DNA of 64,000 bases from positions 1,364,001 to 1,428,000 of the forward strand of contig OZ240684.1 in the NCBI GenBank assembly GCA_965199175.1, read 5' to 3'. The stretch's first letter is position 1; every line of letters begins with the position of its first letter. Of this stretch, positions 17,270 to 26,418 are shown one piece after another. The notes under the pieces are model-generated. The model was not told where the DNA came from, made no database searches, and was given only the letters and a program-made list of their open reading frames with translations. Position numbers and translations under genes: made by a program. This DNA comes from G963923945 sp965199175. Lineage in GTDB: Bacteria > Pseudomonadota > Alphaproteobacteria > G963923945.

Positions 17270-17743
17270 AAATCAATCTTGCCCGGAGACCCGGAGATCA
17301 CCCAGGCAGGTGAAATCCTGACAAATATGCAATCCTGACAAACAACTGTGCCGGAGAATATCCACAGCTTCCGGGCCGGTGACAGGGACAAGTCTGCAAC
17401 ACAGAATGATCCGGTTCAGGAAACAATGGCCTGGATCAGACTTACGAAATACTTACGAAATATGCGGAGGTTTGCAAGGCAGCCATTCCCGGATACGTAC
17501 AACGCCACCTTCCCCTCCGGAACCGCCAGGGCATTGAGTCTGGCGGGGTGTTCTAAAGACAGGGTTGTGCCTGGCTTCTTCGGCGCGGTGCCGGGACCAT
17601 CGGCATGGTTGTGGCTCAGCCTGGCCCGATACAATCCTGATTGAGCCGAATCCGCAATCGATGAATATCGTCAGGCAGTGCTTTGAAAAGGATGCCGGAA
17701 TGTTCACGGAAATCCGTGTAAACATCACAGAGAAGGTGGCGTA
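17270..17743. other. Intergenic region, no supported gene
   Basis: About 470 bases of higher GC than the neighbouring gaps. Open frames exist on both strands (for example 17348-17644 plus) but have no recognisable domain or ribosome-binding site. Could be decayed coding sequence, because a small HTH-like gene follows. Confidence 0.35.
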
Positions 17744-17983
17744 ATGAATGCCCTTCAGCGTGAAATCCAGCAAGCCGTTGCTGAGACCATAAAGCCCCTG
17801 GCAGAAGAACTCCTTGCCCTCAGGAAGCAAGTAGACCGCCTGTGCAAGCAACGGCGGGAGTTGATTTCTCTCAGAAAAGCCGCTGGCCGTCTGCTGGCCG
17901 TCTCAAAAAGACCGGGAGGACCAAATTGGGTAAAAAACGGGAAGCTGAAAGTATCAAAGATACGGCAGAACACCCTATATTGA
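17744..17983 (+). CDS. Small HTH_17/excisionase-like protein, possibly degenerate
   Basis: 79 residues. Residues 1-40 look like a coiled coil (IKPLAEELLALRKQVDRLCKQ). Residues about 41-75 (ISLRKAAGRLLAVSKR...WVKNGKLKVSKI) resemble the MerR-like HTH_17 pattern (EAARLLGVSRRTV-x-WIREGKLPA), but the recognition-helix start is replaced by PGGPN, which suggests decay or divergence. AAGGTGG lies six bases before the ATG. An overlapping +1 frame stays open to 18030, so a frameshift near the end is possible. Such proteins often belong to mobile elements; none is recognisable around it. Confidence 0.4.
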   Translation: MNALQREIQQAVAETIKPLAEELLALRKQVDRLCKQRRELISLRKAAGRLLAVSKRPGGPNWVKNGKLKVSKIRQNTLY

Positions 17984-18242
17984 TTGGGATAATATTGATT
18001 GGAATGATCTTGATCAAAACGAATAAATAATCCGAATAACCTGATTAACTCATTGATTTTATTATGATTTTAGAGTCTGCTCCTGAGCAACAAACCCATC
18101 TATACAGGCCAAAACATACCTCCCCACCGGTATCACCCAACCACAAAACAGTTCCGGGATTGGTGATATGTATGACGCCACGGGTCATTTTTTTAGAAGT
18201 CGATAGGTTTTTTTCAGAAACACGCGACAGATTCCGGAATGA

Positions 18243-18527
18243 TCACTCTGTTGCCTGTGCGTTGCTATCTTCACCAGCAGCGTTATCATAAATGCCATCA
18301 CGGACACGCGTGGCCAGGGTTTCAAGAAATTCGGCCGTCACTGCTTTATCATTCATCGATACGAGATGAGCAATGATATGATCAAGAAAAACACCAATGG
18401 CAATGATCCCGTCAATATTCTCCTCCTCGCAACGCCCAAAAGCCTCACCAGCGATTTGGAGGGCCTTACGTTTGGCCGCCTCATCAGGATTCATCGTATC
18501 AACAGCATCATTCTGGCCCATAACCAT
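18243..18527 (-). CDS. Conserved-looking hypothetical protein (92-94 residues)
   Basis: Unrecognised small soluble protein, mostly alpha-helical (AAKRKALQIAGEAFGRCEEENI, FLDHIIAHLVSMNDKAVTAEFLETL). GAGAGGGG sits directly before the ATG at 18527 and six bases before an in-frame ATG at 18521, so 18521 is the likelier start (MGQNDAVDTMNPDE). Normal amino-acid composition and a strong ribosome-binding site support a real gene. Function unknown. Confidence 0.6.
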   Translation of the reverse strand: MVMGQNDAVDTMNPDEAAKRKALQIAGEAFGRCEEENIDGIIAIGVFLDHIIAHLVSMNDKAVTAEFLETLATRVRDGIYDNAAGEDSNAQATE

Positions 18528-18711
18528 CCCCTCTCATGAAAATCGGATACAAAACCACCGGATATAAAACCACCAGATACAAAACCAACGTCTCAGATAA
18601 CCCTCTGTTACGTCCCCGTGCCACCAACCCTGGCCATTCTTCACGCCAGCGACCCTTCATGCCGATGACAGGCCAGAACATATAGGACCTTCTTTTACCA
18701 CACCGAAATTT

Positions 18712-19314
18712 TTATTGCTGTTCCGGGGTAAATTCTCTAAGGGCTTTGCGTGATTTTTTGATCTGTCTTTTGGACATGGTTTTTTCCAGCTCAGTCATCA
18801 GCTTTTTTGCCTTAAAACTTTCCGGTGTGCGCGGTAAGTGAGACGCTAAAAAAAGCCATTTATATGCCTCAATCAGGTCTTTTTTGATATGTTTGCCATG
18901 CATGTAAAAAAAGCCCAGATGGTAGCGTGCCAGAATGTTTCCGCGTTCAGCAGCAGAAAAAAGACGTTGCAAACCCTTTTTAACATTACGATCAACACCA
19001 CGCCCCTCAATCTCTAAAAGACCCAATGAGACGTCAGCTTCGGTAAAACCGCCTTTACTGGCTTTGGCGTACCATTGGGCCGCTTTGGCATCATTCTTGC
19101 CGATTCCCTGGCCCAGTTCGTAAGACCGGGCGACCATGTATTGGGAAATCGCGCTGCCTTTTTGTGCCTGGTCAAGATATGCCTGAAACGCTGCTGTCCC
19201 GCCGGTTTCGGCGGCAGCCAGAGGGATACAAACACCCCCATAAAGCCAGAGAGCAATCCATAACCAGAGACGACCAGTCAATAATCGGCAAATATTCAAC
19301 GTGATCACAGCCAC
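18712..19314 (-). CDS. Exported Sel1-repeat protein
   Basis: 200 residues starting at GTG 19314, with an N-terminal signal or anchor (LWLWIALWLYGGVCIPLAAAE). Sel1-like repeats follow: YMVARSYELGQGIGKNDAKAAQWYAKAS, then GLLEIEGRGVDRNVKKGLQRLFSAAERGN, then YHLGFFYMHGKHIKKDLIEAYKWLFLAS (one ~36-residue repeat each). The C-terminus is Lys-rich. Sel1 proteins are protein-interaction scaffolds in the periplasm or membrane; the specific role is unknown. The gene lies 58 bases downstream of the next minus-strand gene and may share its transcript. Confidence 0.75.
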   Translation of the reverse strand: MAVITLNICRLLTGRLWLWIALWLYGGVCIPLAAAETGGTAAFQAYLDQAQKGSAISQYMVARSYELGQGIGKNDAKAAQWYAKASKGGFTEADVSLGLLEIEGRGVDRNVKKGLQRLFSAAERGNILARYHLGFFYMHGKHIKKDLIEAYKWLFLASHLPRTPESFKAKKLMTELEKTMSKRQIKKSRKALREFTPEQQ

Positions 19315-19372
19315 CGCTTTCTATTCGTCACTATGGGAGTCAAAGAATCGAACAGACCCAGCTGGAGAGTCA

Positions 19373-20071
19373 TCATGATGCCCCCCCGGAATTGTGGGTC
19401 ATGCAAGGCAAATAATACCCTTGCGAAGATATGGTTTCCTGATTTCCGCTGACAAGCTCAAATTGGTCCGTTTGAATAATCATTAAATGGGGTAAATTTT
19501 CTTCTTTAACATAAGCAATTTCGTACTCAGAGTACCGCCACTTTGGTAGTGATGTCGACAATCCTTTTGCAGAATCAACCGGGCCCTCGGTTTCCCCATT
19601 AAAAATATAGGTGGTTTTTAGGACGTCTTCTGGTTCTGAAAAACTGAATTTTTTAAAAGATTCATACTGCACATTCCGGTTACCCGATCTCTTAAGGATG
19701 CCATCCTGGTCAAGTTCGATATAGGTATGGCTGCAATCACCAAGAGGAAGAATACGTCCCTGATCATTCATGTAAGCGGGAATATAGCGACCACTCACCG
19801 CCTGTGCCGCCTGACCAGCATCTGGTTTTTCCCCCGGGATCTTTTCCTCACCGGCTATCTTTTGCTCAGAGACCGAAGAAGGCACATCCGTTTGCGTTGT
19901 TTCAGCAGCGTCTTCCCCTGAAAAAATGCTGACACAATAAACTGCTGCCGCAATCACGATCAATGAAAAACCACCCCCTATGAGAAGACGTAAGCGGGAT
20001 TTCTGTTGTGGTTCCTGAATGGAACCGGTTTCCTGAACCAAGGGAGTCGGGGGAGTACCGTCTTCAGACAT
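19373..20071 (-). CDS. Hypothetical single-pass membrane protein
   Basis: 232 residues: a short cytoplasmic N-terminus with basic residues, one transmembrane helix (LLIGGGFSLIVIAAAVYCVSIF), a Lys/Glu/Pro linker, then a periplasmic domain of about 140 residues (RYIPAYMNDQGRILPLGDCSHTYIEL...) with two cysteines (GDCSH and YLPCMTH) that might pair. No family recognised. The DsbA-like protein encoded in this window could oxidise such cysteines, but that is speculation. Confidence 0.6.
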   Translation of the reverse strand: MSEDGTPPTPLVQETGSIQEPQQKSRLRLLIGGGFSLIVIAAAVYCVSIFSGEDAAETTQTDVPSSVSEQKIAGEEKIPGEKPDAGQAAQAVSGRYIPAYMNDQGRILPLGDCSHTYIELDQDGILKRSGNRNVQYESFKKFSFSEPEDVLKTTYIFNGETEGPVDSAKGLSTSLPKWRYSEYEIAYVKEENLPHLMIIQTDQFELVSGNQETISSQGYYLPCMTHNSGGAS

Positions 20072-20665
20072 CAGATCATTCTTTGGTCATTGAGATGATG
20101 ATATTCCCTCTCACAATAAAACCGATTTATTAAAAAATAGATTCACCAACCGCCCTAAAATGGTTTTGGTTGATCCGGGCTTTGCTGAATATCACCGTAA
20201 ATCCAGAGGCCGGAGCAGACCCTGACACAAGGTTGCATAAGCCGGGAAAATCGGTATGGATCGTTGTTAAAAATGCCCCGAAAGCAGACCCTCAAAACAG
20301 TTTTTGAGAAAATGGCATCACCCCATAGCGGAAAGGGGCAGGCTGTAAGCGAAAAACCAGGCAAAAACATCCCATAACCGGATCATCATTGCCCGCCCTC
20401 ATGGCAAAAGACGCCGGCACAAAATCCTCAATACCGCAGTACTGTAAACGAAAACAATTAAATGAAAATAATTCTTAGTATCTTGCGCATCTGGACCAAC
20501 GGGGCTATACGTTATTGCTGTTTCAACATTTTTGCTGTTTTAACTCTGTATTTTTATTATTTTACACCCCCATGTTTGTGAGTTCCTTCCAAAGGGCTAA
20601 AAATATTCTTCTTCAGGAAGGAATTTTCCAGGAATTTCAACATATTCAAATGACAGGATGATAAA
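20072..20665. other. Intergenic region, no supported gene
   Basis: About 590 bases. Contains one copy of a 20-base element (20233-20252) that recurs at 21139-21158. AGGAAGGAATTTTCCAGGAA near 20617-20636 looks like a small hairpin. No gene recognised. Confidence 0.4.
20233..20252. repeat. Dispersed 20-base repeat, copy 1
   Basis: TTGCATAAGCCGGGAAAATC; the second copy is at 21139-21158 with one mismatch (G to C at position 9). The copies flank the small membrane-protein gene at 20666. Confidence 0.5.
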
Positions 20666-20887
20666 ATGACTTCTGATTCGTTTTTTAAGATTTTTGTGAT
20701 GGGCGCGCTCCTCTTAATGTTAGGAATTGACCTTGCCGGGTTGTATCATGATCGCCAGCAAAGCGAAGAAATCGCTATTTTAGCCGCTCAGCATGAAGAT
20801 ATTGATATTGATGTCCATGAAATTGCCGAGGCTCTGGATATTGAGCATCATGAGGAAGGTGATGAAGAGGAAGGAAATCGATACTAA
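20666..20887 (+). CDS. Small acidic single-pass membrane protein
   Basis: 73 residues: an N-terminal transmembrane helix (FFKIFVMGALLLMLGIDLAGLYH) followed by a strongly acidic cytoplasmic or periplasmic tail (EDIDIDVHEIAEALDIEHHEEGDEEEG). AGGA lies about 11 bases before the ATG. The Asp/Glu/His-rich tail could bind metal, an inference only. No family recognised. A 15-base tandem repeat follows the stop closely. Confidence 0.55.
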   Translation: MTSDSFFKIFVMGALLLMLGIDLAGLYHDRQQSEEIAILAAQHEDIDIDVHEIAEALDIEHHEEGDEEEGNRY

Positions 20888-20900
20888 ATCCAGGTATTGA

Positions 20901-20970
20901 CCGAAAATCACCGATCTGAAAATCATTGACCTGAAAATCACTGACCTGAAAATCACCGATCTGAAAATCA
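20901..20970. repeat. Tandem repeat, 15 bp x 4.7
   Basis: Copies of CTGAAAATCAYYGAY (first copy starts CC) at 20901, 20916, 20931, 20946 and a partial at 20961, just after the small membrane-protein gene. Confidence 0.9.
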
Positions 20971-21138
20971 AAGAGAGTATCTCCCGGTAAGGGAAGAAAC
21001 TGGATACAGAAGGGGTTCAAGAGACAAACCAGGCCACCGGCAACACAATCCATAGTTGCAAAAATCCGAAAAAAGCCGGAAAGGAATTCTTCTTCCGGAA
21101 ACGGACCCCCAGGCAGTCACCAACAACGCAATCTAAGA

Positions 21139-21158
21139 TTGCATAACCCGGGAAAATC
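21139..21158. repeat. Dispersed 20-base repeat, copy 2
   Basis: TTGCATAACCCGGGAAAATC, one mismatch from the copy at 20233-20252. Confidence 0.5.
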
Positions 21159-21178
21159 CGGGAAAGAATTCTCCCCCT

Positions 21179-21202
21179 GGCAACCGCCCTCAGGCGGTTG
21201 CC
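21179..21202 (-). terminator. Perfect 10-bp hairpin at the fdhA stop codon
   Basis: GGCAACCGCC, loop CTCA, GGCGGTTGCC. The loop holds the fdhA stop codon. No T-run follows on the minus strand (a G/A-rich stretch does), so it may be an mRNA 3'-end stabiliser or a weak terminator. Confidence 0.4.
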
Positions 21203-24033
21203 AGATCAGGGTCAAGTTTCTGTAAACGAGCCGCGCAATATTTCAACTCAGGAATCTTGCCAAAAGGATCAAGAGCCGGATTGGTCAGAAAATTAGCCGG
21301 TGCTTCATTAAAACAAAACGGCATAAAAACCATACCGCCAGGAATTTGGCGATCCGGCCGTACCTTACTCTCAACCCCGCCGCGGCGGGTCTCAATGCGC
21401 ACATTCTCCCCGGCGGTCAAGCCGAATTTTTTCATATCAGCCGGGGAAAGATGAACGAAAGATTCCGGCTCAATCGCATCAAGGACATTGGATCGCCGGG
21501 TCATCGAACCGGTATGCCAATGTTCCAACAAACGCCCGGTGGTGAGAATCATCGGGAATTCATCATCCGGCTGCTCATCAGGCGGCGTCAAAGCAGCAGG
21601 AACCAACCGACCTTTTCCGCTCTCAGTCGGGAACCCTTCGCCAAAAATAACTTCTGACCCTGGTGAATCTTCTTCTTCACAAGGATAGGTTACAGAATCT
21701 TCACGCTCAAGGCGTTGCCAACTGATCCCCTTGAGCGAAGGCATACATTGGCGCAATTCCTCATAAACTTCAGCCGGACCTGTGTAATTCCAGTCCAGTC
21801 CAAGACGTTTGGCCATTTCCTGAATGATCCACCAATCCTGACGAGCATCACCCGGCGGCTTGATAGCCTGGCGCGCCATTTGTACCCGGCGATCTGTATT
21901 GGTAAAGCTGCCGGTCTTTTCCGGAAAAGCAGAAGCCGGCAAAATAACATCAGCCAAATATGCGGTTTCGGTCAGGAAAATATCCTGGACCACCAACATA
22001 TCCAGGCTGGCCAAAGCAGCCCGTGCATGTTCGGCATCAGGATCCGACATTGCCGGGTTTTCACCCATGATATAAAGACCTTTGATCTTTTGGTTCTCAA
22101 TGGCCTGCATAATCTCAATGACTGTCAGCCCTGGCTCAGGATCCAGAGACGTTCCCCAGAAATCCTCAAAAAATTTGTGGTTGCTCTTCTGAGAAACCGG
22201 CTGGTAATCAGGAAAAACCATCGGAATCAGACCAACATCCGATGCTCCCTGAACATTGTTCTGACCACGCAGCGGATGCAAACCGGTTCCTGGTCGCCCG
22301 ACATGGCCGGTGACCAAAGCCAGAGAAATGAGACAACGGGAATTATCAGTTCCGTGCACATGCTGAGAAATCCCCATGCCCCAGAAAATCATCCCGGCCC
22401 GGGCGGTGGCAAATTCCCGGGCAATCACACGGATTGTTTCCGGTTCAACATCACAGATCGGGGCCATCTCCTCAGGGCTAAAATCTTTTACATGCTCCTT
22501 AAGGTCGCGATACCCATCGGTATATTTCTCGATATATTGCCGGTCAGCCAACCCCTCCTCAATAATCGTATGCAGGATCGCATTCAATAAAGCAACATCG
22601 GTCCCGGGTCGAAAACGCACATCATGAGTGGCATAATGGGACAATCCCTGGCTCCGCGGATCAATAACAATCAGCCTGGTCCCCCGTTGCACCGCATTCT
22701 TAATGAATGTTGCTGCAACCGGGTGATTTTGGGTCGGGCGCGCGCCAATAACAATCGCGCAATCAGCATTCTGAACTTCCGAGACCGGAGCCGTCACCGC
22801 ACCCGAACCAATGCCCTCCATCAAGGCCGCCACCGAAGAAGCATGGCAAAGACGGGTACAATGATCGACATTGTTGCTGCCAAAGCCCAGACGCACCAAT
22901 TTCTGGAATAAATAGGCTTCTTCATTGGAGCCTTTGGCACTGCCAAACCCAGCCAGGCTCTTTTTTCCATCATTGTCACGAATCAATCGCAAGGATTCGC
23001 CTGCCATATCCAGAGCCTCTTCCCAGTTGGCTGGTCTGAAATGGGTCAACGGATCAGCCGGATCAACAGGATCATCAGGGTTCTTTGGCACATCCAGACG
23101 ACGAATGAGCGGCGTGGTCAACCGATGCGGATGACGCACATAATCAAAACCAAAACGCCCCTTGACACACAGACGATTGTGATTGGCCGGACCATCACGC
23201 CCCTCAGCATAAAGAATCTGATCATCCTTAACTTTGAAAGACAGTTGACAGCCAACCCCGCAATAGGGGCAGAGACTGTCAACCTGGCGATCCGGCTTAT
23301 GGGTAAGAACCCCCTGGTCATTGAGACGGCTGGCCTCCATCAATGCACCGGTCGGACAAGCCTGAACACATTCGCCGCATCCTACACATGTGCTCTCCCC
23401 CATCGGATCATCAAAATCGAACACAATCCTGGCCCCGTGACCACGATGCGCCATGCCAATAACGTCATTGACCTGGACCTCCCGACAGGCCCGGACACAT
23501 AAAGTGCAATGAATACAGGCATCAAGATGAACCCGCATCGCCGGATGACTGGGATCAGGATCCGGAACGGCCTGTACCTTCATCGGATCAAAACGACTCT
23601 CAGCAATTCCCACCTGGTCAGCCATCTGCCAAAAATGCGACTGATCATCATGAGCGACCTGACGATCTGGCTGATCAGCCAACAGCAACTCCATGACCAT
23701 CTTACGGGAGGTCTCAGCCCGCTGGTTGGTGGCATGAACCACCATCCCCTGGCTGGGTTGACGAATACATGAGGCAGCCAGGACCCGCTCCCCCTCAATT
23801 TCGACCATACAGGCCCGACAATTCCCATCAGGACGATATCCCGGCTTGGGGCTGTAGCAGAGATGGGGGATGCTCAATCCCTGGCGTGCAGCAACCTGCC
23901 AGATCGTCTCACCGGGACGCGCGGTAACGTTTTGACCATCCAGGACAAAAGAAATCTGTTCGTCATATGCGCCTGAATCAGACACGTCCCCGGTCGCACC
24001 GGTGGCGGCTCCATTGTGGTGTCTCACATTCAT
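21190..24033 (-). CDS. fdhA: NAD-dependent formate dehydrogenase, alpha (Mo/W-bis-MGD) subunit
   Basis: Catalytic subunit oxidising formate to CO2, 947 residues from the ATG at 24033 (frame open to 24066; a GTG at 24027 has better spacing to GGGAGG). Domains in order: N-terminal [2Fe-2S] domain (CYSPKPG...GNCRACMVEIEG), His/Cys and 4Fe-4S ferredoxin clusters (CIHCTLCVRAC, CVGCGECVQACPTG), the Mo-oxidoreductase 4Fe-4S motif CPYCGVGCQLSF, then the molybdopterin core and a C-terminal molydopterin-dinucleotide-binding domain (ILTTGRLLEHWHTGSMTRRS). The metal-ligand residue is Cys in RLCHASSV (about Cys396), not selenocysteine. It follows fdhB by 90 bases and matches the heterodimeric FDH1 type of Methylorubrum. 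Electrons pass to the NuoEF-like subunit. Accessory genes (fdhD, sulfurtransferase) are not in the window. Confidence 0.94.
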   Translation of the reverse strand: MNVRHHNGAATGATGDVSDSGAYDEQISFVLDGQNVTARPGETIWQVAARQGLSIPHLCYSPKPGYRPDGNCRACMVEIEGERVLAASCIRQPSQGMVVHATNQRAETSRKMVMELLLADQPDRQVAHDDQSHFWQMADQVGIAESRFDPMKVQAVPDPDPSHPAMRVHLDACIHCTLCVRACREVQVNDVIGMAHRGHGARIVFDFDDPMGESTCVGCGECVQACPTGALMEASRLNDQGVLTHKPDRQVDSLCPYCGVGCQLSFKVKDDQILYAEGRDGPANHNRLCVKGRFGFDYVRHPHRLTTPLIRRLDVPKNPDDPVDPADPLTHFRPANWEEALDMAGESLRLIRDNDGKKSLAGFGSAKGSNEEAYLFQKLVRLGFGSNNVDHCTRLCHASSVAALMEGIGSGAVTAPVSEVQNADCAIVIGARPTQNHPVAATFIKNAVQRGTRLIVIDPRSQGLSHYATHDVRFRPGTDVALLNAILHTIIEEGLADRQYIEKYTDGYRDLKEHVKDFSPEEMAPICDVEPETIRVIAREFATARAGMIFWGMGISQHVHGTDNSRCLISLALVTGHVGRPGTGLHPLRGQNNVQGASDVGLIPMVFPDYQPVSQKSNHKFFEDFWGTSLDPEPGLTVIEIMQAIENQKIKGLYIMGENPAMSDPDAEHARAALASLDMLVVQDIFLTETAYLADVILPASAFPEKTGSFTNTDRRVQMARQAIKPPGDARQDWWIIQEMAKRLGLDWNYTGPAEVYEELRQCMPSLKGISWQRLEREDSVTYPCEEEDSPGSEVIFGEGFPTESGKGRLVPAALTPPDEQPDDEFPMILTTGRLLEHWHTGSMTRRSNVLDAIEPESFVHLSPADMKKFGLTAGENVRIETRRGGVESKVRPDRQIPGGMVFMPFCFNEAPANFLTNPALDPFGKIPELKYCAARLQKLDPDLATA

Positions 24034-24123
24034 CCTCCCAAAAATAATCCTGCACTCCGGGGACATCCGCCCCGGTCAGGCACGACCAATCGTTACCAAT
24101 GCTCCCAAAATTTTACCCGGTGA

Positions 24124-25854
24124 TCAGACAAGGTCTTCGCGAAAATATTTTAAGGTACACAGAACAGGATTGCCAGCAGCCTGCCCTAAACCACAAATCG
24201 AAGCATCCGCCATCACCCCTGCCACCTCTTCCAGCAAAGCAACATCCCATACATCTTTGTTCATCAACTGCACTGCTTTTTCAGTCCCGACCCGGCACGG
24301 AGTACATTGACCACAGCTTTCATCTTCAAAAAAACGCAGCAAATTACGACATACATCTTTGATATCATCATGGTCGGAAAGCACAATGACGGCAGCAGAA
24401 CCGATAAAACAACCATGATCTTCCAGGGTCCCGAAATCGAGCGGGATATCAGCCATTGAAGCCGGCAGAATACCACCCGAAGCACCGCCGGGAAGATACC
24501 CCTTAAACCGATGCCCCTCCTGCATGCCTCCACAATATTCATCAAGCAGCTCTTGCATTGTAATGCCAGCGGGAGCCAGCTTAACCCCCGGATCTTTGAC
24601 TCTTCCGGAAACCGAAAAACTATGCGGTCCCTTGTGGCCGGGTCGTCCCTGATCAGCATACCACTCCGCCCCATGCTCCAGGATATCACGCACCCAGTAT
24701 AAAGTCTCAACATTATTGTTCAGAGTCGGACGACCAAATAAACCCTTCTTAGAGATAAAAGGCGGTTTATGGCGCGGTAGTCCGCGTTTGCCCTCAATAC
24801 TCTCAATCATTGCGGATTCTTCACCACAGATATATGCCCCGGCCCCACGGCGCAAATGCATAGTCGGACCCGCCAAACCAGCCTGATTGAGCACATCTAT
24901 TTCTGTCTTCAGCATGCTGATAATGCCGGGATACTCATCCCTCATATAAATATAAAGATCACTGGCCTCCACCGCCCAGGCAGCAATCAGGCTTCCCTCA
25001 AGGAACCGATGCGGGTCGGTTTCGAGATAGAGGCGATCCTTAAAAGTCCCTGGTTCTCCCTCATCACCATTGACAGTCATCAATCGAGGCCCTGGCTCCT
25101 GGCGAACAAATTTCCATTTGAGACCACAGGGGAATCCAGCTCCTCCCATACCCCGCAACCCGGATTGCTCAAGAATGGCGATCACATCCTCAACCGATTT
25201 TCTCCCGGACAGACAATCCTCCAATACCGTGTATCCACCCTTGGCCCGATAGGCGTCAAAACCGGTATAGGGAGGAATCACCGGCTCCCTGTGCCCGGAT
25301 TGAACCGCCGCCAAAACAGCCTCGGCATCGGCTGCCAACACATGGTAATGGCCAATCTCCACCGCCGGAGCACGATCACATAAGCCCATACAAGGGGCCG
25401 AAACAACCCGGACATGGTCATCGGTCTGAGCCATCACTGTTTCCATCAAATCCCGTGCGCCCAACATCTCACAGGTCAGGCTGTCACAAATCCGGATCGT
25501 CGTAGCCGGTGGAGGCGTTTCCCCTTCTTTGACAACATCAAAATGGGCATAAAATGTTGCAACTTCGTAAACCTCGGTCAGAGAAAGCCGCATCTCCGAG
25601 GCCAATGCCGCCAAATGACGGGCAGCAAGATGACCATAAGCATCCTGAATCAAATGCAAATATTCGATCAATAAATCAGCATCGCGGCCACCATCCCCAA
25701 TCAACCGGCGCACATCCTCAAGGGCTGCCGGATCAACACCCCGTCCTTTAGGAAAAGAAAGATGATAGGAAGGACCGGCCCGGCCCGGCTTACCGGGACG
25801 GTTAGAAAAAGAGATATCACCGGAAGGACCGGCGACTTTACGACCGGACATCAT
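24124..25854 (-). CDS. fdhB: NAD-dependent formate dehydrogenase, beta subunit (NuoE-NuoF fusion)
   Basis: 576 residues joining two complex-I-like modules. About 30-185 is NuoE/FdsG-like thioredoxin fold with a [2Fe-2S] site (ICDSLTCEM...SAPCMGLCDRAP). About 210-570 is NuoF/FdsB-like: FMN/NADH binding (RGMGGAGFPCGLKWKFVR, NGDEGEPGTFKDR, GAGAYICGEESAMIESIEGKRG) and 4Fe-4S SCGQCTPCRVGTEKAV. It passes electrons from the alpha subunit to NAD+. The fused arrangement fits the two-subunit FDH1 type rather than the FdsGBA type with separate G and B. ATG 25854 or 25851 both fit; neither has a clear ribosome-binding site. Confidence 0.93.
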   Translation of the reverse strand: MMSGRKVAGPSGDISFSNRPGKPGRAGPSYHLSFPKGRGVDPAALEDVRRLIGDGGRDADLLIEYLHLIQDAYGHLAARHLAALASEMRLSLTEVYEVATFYAHFDVVKEGETPPPATTIRICDSLTCEMLGARDLMETVMAQTDDHVRVVSAPCMGLCDRAPAVEIGHYHVLAADAEAVLAAVQSGHREPVIPPYTGFDAYRAKGGYTVLEDCLSGRKSVEDVIAILEQSGLRGMGGAGFPCGLKWKFVRQEPGPRLMTVNGDEGEPGTFKDRLYLETDPHRFLEGSLIAAWAVEASDLYIYMRDEYPGIISMLKTEIDVLNQAGLAGPTMHLRRGAGAYICGEESAMIESIEGKRGLPRHKPPFISKKGLFGRPTLNNNVETLYWVRDILEHGAEWYADQGRPGHKGPHSFSVSGRVKDPGVKLAPAGITMQELLDEYCGGMQEGHRFKGYLPGGASGGILPASMADIPLDFGTLEDHGCFIGSAAVIVLSDHDDIKDVCRNLLRFFEDESCGQCTPCRVGTEKAVQLMNKDVWDVALLEEVAGVMADASICGLGQAAGNPVLCTLKYFREDLV

Positions 25855-26053
25855 CAAACAACATATCAGTAAGCATATGGTAACGTCTCATTTATCTCGT
25901 TTCTGTATCATTTATATCATTTGTCTCATTGTACAGAAGTCTTGTCTTTTAAGAATATTATCTAACAGTAGTATCCTGCGGGATGACCGCCTGGTATATC
26001 ATATATAATCACGACGATATGTGATCACTACTGAACATATGGTCGTCATTCAA

Positions 26054-26110
26054 TAGTGGTTGTCGCTTTAATATGTGGTTGTGACTTTGATATGTGGTTG
26101 TCGCTTTGAC
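26054..26110. repeat. Tandem repeat, 19 bp x 3
   Basis: Copies of ATGTGGTTGTCGCTTTGAT with a few substitutions, in the fdh/chpT gap; a decayed fourth copy (CTGCGGTGAGCACTG) follows. Confidence 0.8.
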
Positions 26111-26182
26111 CTGCGGTGAGCACTGTATGATGGTTGGCATTTATACAATCATCACCTGTATAAAAGATAGTTCTTAGTAACA

Positions 26183-26240
26183 GTTAAACGGTCTTTCTGT
26201 TTGTTAAACGATCTTTCTGTTATAAACGGTCTTTCTATTA
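26183..26240. repeat. Tandem repeat, 20 bp x about 3
   Basis: Copies of GTTAAACGGTCTTTCTGTTT at 26183 and 26203 with a partial at 26223. Confidence 0.8.
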
Positions 26241-26403
26241 AAGATGATGGGTCTGTTTCTAAAAACGTTATCCCGGTTCCATAGAAATAAAGAGAAAAAC
26301 TGTCATTTCAAGAATGAAATAGTACAATACAAGAATGAAATCGCACAATAACTGATATCAGAAACCATATTTTCTGAAAATAATCTTCCCTATAAACACT
26401 TGA

Positions 26404-26418
26404 TTAAGACACAATTAA
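26404..26418 (+). promoter_or_regulatory. CtrA box upstream of chpT
   Basis: TTAA-GACACAA-TTAA, an exact match to the CtrA consensus TTAA-N7-TTAA, 175 bases before the chpT start. It suggests CtrA controls the phosphotransferase that activates it. Confidence 0.6.

Noticed and set aside
21190..24033. Selenocysteine formate dehydrogenase
   Set aside because: The metal-ligand position is encoded by Cys in RLCHASSV, and no in-frame TGA exists in the gene.
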